Source: Prosthecobacter sp. SYSU 5D2
GTDB taxonomy: Bacteria; Verrucomicrobiota; Verrucomicrobiia; Verrucomicrobiales; Verrucomicrobiaceae
Length of the DNA stretch: 64,000 bases
Reading direction: 5' to 3'
Assembly: GCF_039655865.1 (NCBI RefSeq)
Contig: NZ_JBBYXL010000016.1
Coordinates: 1-64,000 of the forward strand
The translations under genes were made by a program, and so were the position numbers. Positions 61,572 to 64,000 of this stretch are shown here, in pieces. Within the stretch, counting starts at the first letter, position 1. Every line of letters begins with the position of its first letter. A model generated the notes under the pieces. That model had not been told where the DNA came from. It searched no databases and saw only the letters and a program-made list of their open reading frames with translations.

Positions 61572-63032
61572 TTAGGCCGTTGCTCCAACCTTTCCCTTCG
61601 CCGCCGCCATCATGGCCAGCTTCCTTTCCGCCAGCGTGCGCTCCACTCCTGCCGGGTATTCATGCGGATGTTGCAGCCGTTTCACCGTCGCATTCAGATG
61701 CGTCAGTTGTTCCCGGCATCGCGCCTGGATCTCCGGCAACGTCGGCGGTTCCCCAACCAGCACGCCTTTGCGGAAAACCGGCCTCAACAGATTCTCATGG
61801 GTCGCTCCATCCGGCATCGCCTTCACCCGCGTCGGATCTGCCGGATGCACGATCTCCGTTGGCATCGGGCAGCCGCTTTCTTCATCAAAGATCGCATCGC
61901 CCCTGAACTCGCCGTTGAGGGTGAACCGCCGCACCTGCTGGATGCCCGGATTGCTCACCTTGATCGCCTGCTCGCTCAGCTTGATTTTTGGCTGCCACTC
62001 CCCGTTTTCATCACGGATGGCACCCAGTTTATACACCCCTCCCAGCGCTGGCTGCTCGCCCCCGGTCACCAGTTTTGTGCCCACACCCCAGACATTGATG
62101 GCCGCGTCCTGATGCTTCAGGCTGTCGATCAAATGCTCATCCAGATCATTGCTCGCCACAATCGTCGCATTGGGGAAACCCGCCTCATCCAGGATGCGCC
62201 GCGCCTCGATGCTCAGCCACGCCAGGTCACCCGAATCCAGCCGGATGCCCGCCAGTTCATGCCCCTCCCGCCGCAGCCGCAGGCCGATCTCCACCGCATG
62301 CCTCACCCCCTCCAGCGTGTCATAGGTATCCACCAGAAACACACAGTTGTTAGGCATGGCCTCCGCATACGTCGCAAAGGCCTCCAGCTCCGTATCAAAC
62401 GACATCACCCACGAGTGCGCATGCGTGCCCCGCACCGGAATCCCGTGCCTCATGCCCGCCAGCACATTCGAGGTCGAAGCACACCCGCCAATGAATGCCG
62501 CCCGGCTCGCCATCACCGCCCCGTCCGGTCCCTGCGCACGCCTCAGGCCAAACTCCAGCACCGGTTCACCCTGTGCCGCCAGGCACACCCGCGCCGCTTT
62601 CGTTGCGATCAGCGTCTGAAAATTCACGATGTTCAGCAGCGCCGTCTCCACCAGTTGCGCCTGGATCAGCGGCCCCTGGATTCTTAGCAGCGGCTCATGC
62701 GGAAACACCACCGTCCCTTCCGGGATCGCCTCCACATTGCACTGCCATTCCATCTTCCCCAGATACTCCAAAAAATCCTTCTCGAACAACGGCCGCCCGT
62801 CCCGTCCCGGCAGCGTCGCCAGATACTCCAGCTCCTCCTGGGCAAAACGAAAACCCTCCAGCCACCGCACCACATCCCCCAGCCCCGCGGCGATGGCATA
62901 CCCACCCGCGAACGGCAGCTTGCGGAAGAACAGATGAAACACCGCCTCCTGCTCCGCCTTGCCAGACTTCCAGTATCCGGCCGCCATCGTGAGCTGATAG
63001 AGATCCGTGAGAAGGGGGGTGTTGGTTGTCAT
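61572..63032 (-). CDS. pncB: Nicotinate phosphoribosyltransferase
   Basis: A 486-residue enzyme making nicotinate mononucleotide from nicotinate and PRPP. Landmarks: [76 protein letters not shown], catalytic His in [11 protein letters not shown], and [12 protein letters not shown]. Start at ATG 63032 ([10 protein letters not shown]). With pncA directly downstream it forms the standard nicotinamide-to-nicotinate mononucleotide route. Confidence 0.95.
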   Translation of the reverse strand: MTTNTPLLTDLYQLTMAAGYWKSGKAEQEAVFHLFFRKLPFAGGYAIAAGLGDVVRWLEGFRFAQEELEYLATLPGRDGRPLFEKDFLEYLGKMEWQCNVEAIPEGTVVFPHEPLLRIQGPLIQAQLVETALLNIVNFQTLIATKAARVCLAAQGEPVLEFGLRRAQGPDGAVMASRAAFIGGCASTSNVLAGMRHGIPVRGTHAHSWVMSFDTELEAFATYAEAMPNNCVFLVDTYDTLEGVRHAVEIGLRLRREGHELAGIRLDSGDLAWLSIEARRILDEAGFPNATIVASNDLDEHLIDSLKHQDAAINVWGVGTKLVTGGEQPALGGVYKLGAIRDENGEWQPKIKLSEQAIKVSNPGIQQVRRFTLNGEFRGDAIFDEESGCPMPTEIVHPADPTRVKAMPDGATHENLLRPVFRKGVLVGEPPTLPEIQARCREQLTHLNATVKRLQHPHEYPAGVERTLAERKLAMMAAAKGKVGATA

Positions 63033-63060
63033 AAAAAAGGTAAAAAAGAGGGAATCGGAA

Positions 63061-63453
63061 TCACGAAAGACGGCCATCCAGATAATCCCGCAATCGCGGA
63101 TTCACCCGCTCCGCCCACACCCCGTGATACCACGGCGAGCGCATTTGCAGGCCGATCACCAGCAGCGTCACCGGCACCTGCCAGCCACACGCCGGCCACC
63201 AGCCCAGCTGCCCCTGCGCCGCATGAAAAAGCACGTTCAAAACCAACGCCCCCGCCCACAGCATCTCCCACCTCCGCCACACCATGAACACATTGCAAAA
63301 CAAAAAGAAATGCCCCACCGCCACCGGCACAATCCACCACATCTCATTCCCTTGCGAGTGCAGCCACCATGCCAGTATCACCCCCACGATGAGTATGACC
63401 GCATCTCCGATTGAGAACCGCAAGCCGTGGCGCCGTGGAGGTGGTAGATTCAT
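63061..63453 (-). CDS. Small tryptophan-rich membrane protein
   Basis: A 130-residue protein with about four hydrophobic segments, rich in Trp ([43 protein letters not shown]), and a basic C terminus. Function unknown. It lies 28 bp upstream of pncB on the same strand, so it may be co-transcribed. The start is ATG 63453. Confidence 0.6.
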   Translation of the reverse strand: MNLPPPRRHGLRFSIGDAVILIVGVILAWWLHSQGNEMWWIVPVAVGHFFLFCNVFMVWRRWEMLWAGALVLNVLFHAAQGQLGWWPACGWQVPVTLLVIGLQMRSPWYHGVWAERVNPRLRDYLDGRLS

Positions 63454-63521
63454 GTCTGATATTTAGGCTAACAATAAGTGTTTAATGTATCTCCCAGCCC
63501 CAAACGGGCGGCACAACAGGG

Positions 63522-63594
63522 CCCAAGGCAAACGAAGTGCAGCCCTTGGGTTTGGACAGGCTGCCCCCACCCCCGCGAAAGAGCCCTGAAAGGG
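63522..63594. repeat. Paired palindromic intergenic motifs
   Basis: CCCAAGG (63522-63528) pairs with CCTTGGG (63544-63550) around a loop containing CGAAG. About 30 bp on, CCCT (63584-63587) pairs with AGGG (63591-63594) around GAA. The style resembles short palindromes scattered between genes in Verrucomicrobiota and Planctomycetes genomes. It lies between the membrane-protein gene and the ADP-ribosylglycohydrolase gene. The rest of that 188-bp gap shows no gene. Confidence 0.45.
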
Positions 63595-63641
63595 TCGGAC
63601 ACTCCAGATTCCTCGCGGACAAACCTGCGAACCGCCACCAT

Positions 63642-64000
63642 TCATAACGTCTTAAAAAGCGAGTTAAACCTTTCGAAAAGGCCTCTGAGATCACCTTGCC
63701 TTGGCAAGACCTCCAACCATTCCTGCGGGATCGCCTCCAGTCCGTAATAGATCCCCGCCAGTCCTCCGGCCACGCAGCCCGTCGTGTCTGTATCATCGCC
63801 CAGGTTCACAGCCTTGAGCACGCATTCGGCGAATGAACTGGTGGTCAGAAGGCACCACAGGGAGGCGGTGAGGGTATCCAGGACATACCCTCCGGAGCCG
63901 ATCTGAGATTCGGCAATGTCCTGAAGAGAAGGCTGCATCAGCACGCTGAAGTGGCCAAACTCGCCTGCTTTTTCAAATATCCCGGCGAAACAGGATTGCG
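63642..64000 (-). CDS. ADP-ribosylglycohydrolase family protein, partial
   Basis: Only the C-terminal 118 residues are in the window; the 5' part lies beyond 64000. The segment GSGGYVLDTLTASLWCLLTT, followed by AVNLGDDTDTTGCVAGGLAGIYYG, is the metal-binding C-terminal signature (DDTDTTG) of the DraG/ADP-ribosylglycohydrolase family, which removes ADP-ribose from proteins or hydrolyses related substrates. It is near the NAD salvage genes, but this may be chance. Confidence 0.88.
   Translation of the reverse strand, partial: QSCFAGIFEKAGEFGHFSVLMQPSLQDIAESQIGSGGYVLDTLTASLWCLLTTSSFAECVLKAVNLGDDTDTTGCVAGGLAGIYYGLEAIPQEWLEVLPRQGDLRGLFERFNSLFKTL

Overview
The window looks like a chromosomal segment of a Verrucomicrobiota bacterium, probably close to Prosthecobacter/Verrucomicrobium. 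This is an inference from gene content (secreted sulfatase, Tat-exported Gfo/Idh/MocA oxidoreductase, PQQ sugar dehydrogenase, pseudokinase-TPR fusion, ThuA-like protein, many short lipoproteins), high G+C coding sequence and the general absence of good Shine-Dalgarno sites. Most of the sequence is ordinary housekeeping and exported-protein genes. No prophage, CRISPR array or intact insertion sequence is visible.

Layout: 1-96 is the 3' end of a 5S rRNA gene and its terminator. 149-3126 is a sulfate-activation operon (cysH-cysD-cysN). 3.2-10.3 kb holds cell-envelope and general metabolism genes (lipid acyltransferase, ROK kinase, L,D-transpeptidase, phosphatase, hydrolases). 10.4-12.7 kb is a two-gene polyketide cassette (type III polyketide synthase plus FAD monooxygenase, stop and start codons overlapping), followed by a GntR/LacI-type regulator whose start codon lies in an inverted repeat, then a HAD phosphatase/MFS transporter pair. 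16-25.6 kb is rich in exported proteins (AsmA-like, GH25-like, trypsin-like, sulfatase, esterase) plus a type II NADH dehydrogenase. 25.8-32.7 kb has a transmembrane pseudokinase-TPR protein, an M32 carboxypeptidase, RecQ and a dienelactone hydrolase. 32.7-42.1 kb has a frameshifted standalone polyvalent-type kinase, lipoamide dehydrogenase, YchF, and a P-loop/MBOAT/SGNH set that looks like polysaccharide O-acetylation. 42.2-52 kb has metX, mutY, a coiled-coil TPR protein, a Tat oxidoreductase, a peroxiredoxin and serS. 53-59 kb has sugar oxidation genes (PQQ dehydrogenase, DapA-family aldolase, lactonase) around two tandem glycine-zipper lipoproteins. 59.8-64 kb has an L,D-transpeptidase, the NAD salvage pair pncA (frameshifted)-pncB, and a partial ADP-ribosylglycohydrolase.

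The most unusual stretch is 51.93-52.12 kb. The last 11 codons and stop of serS occur twice, 158 bp apart, with synonymous differences only. Between the copies sits a small element with triple CACTAAT-type inverted repeats interleaved with a second inverted repeat in a pseudoknot-like order. It looks like a tiny element, or the remnant of one, that integrated into the serS 3' end and regenerated the gene. Other leads are the type III PKS cassette, the transmembrane pseudokinase, the standalone polyvalent-type kinase, two homopolymer frameshifts, a 40-bp dispersed repeat, and an apparently over-represented GTTAGGC heptamer.
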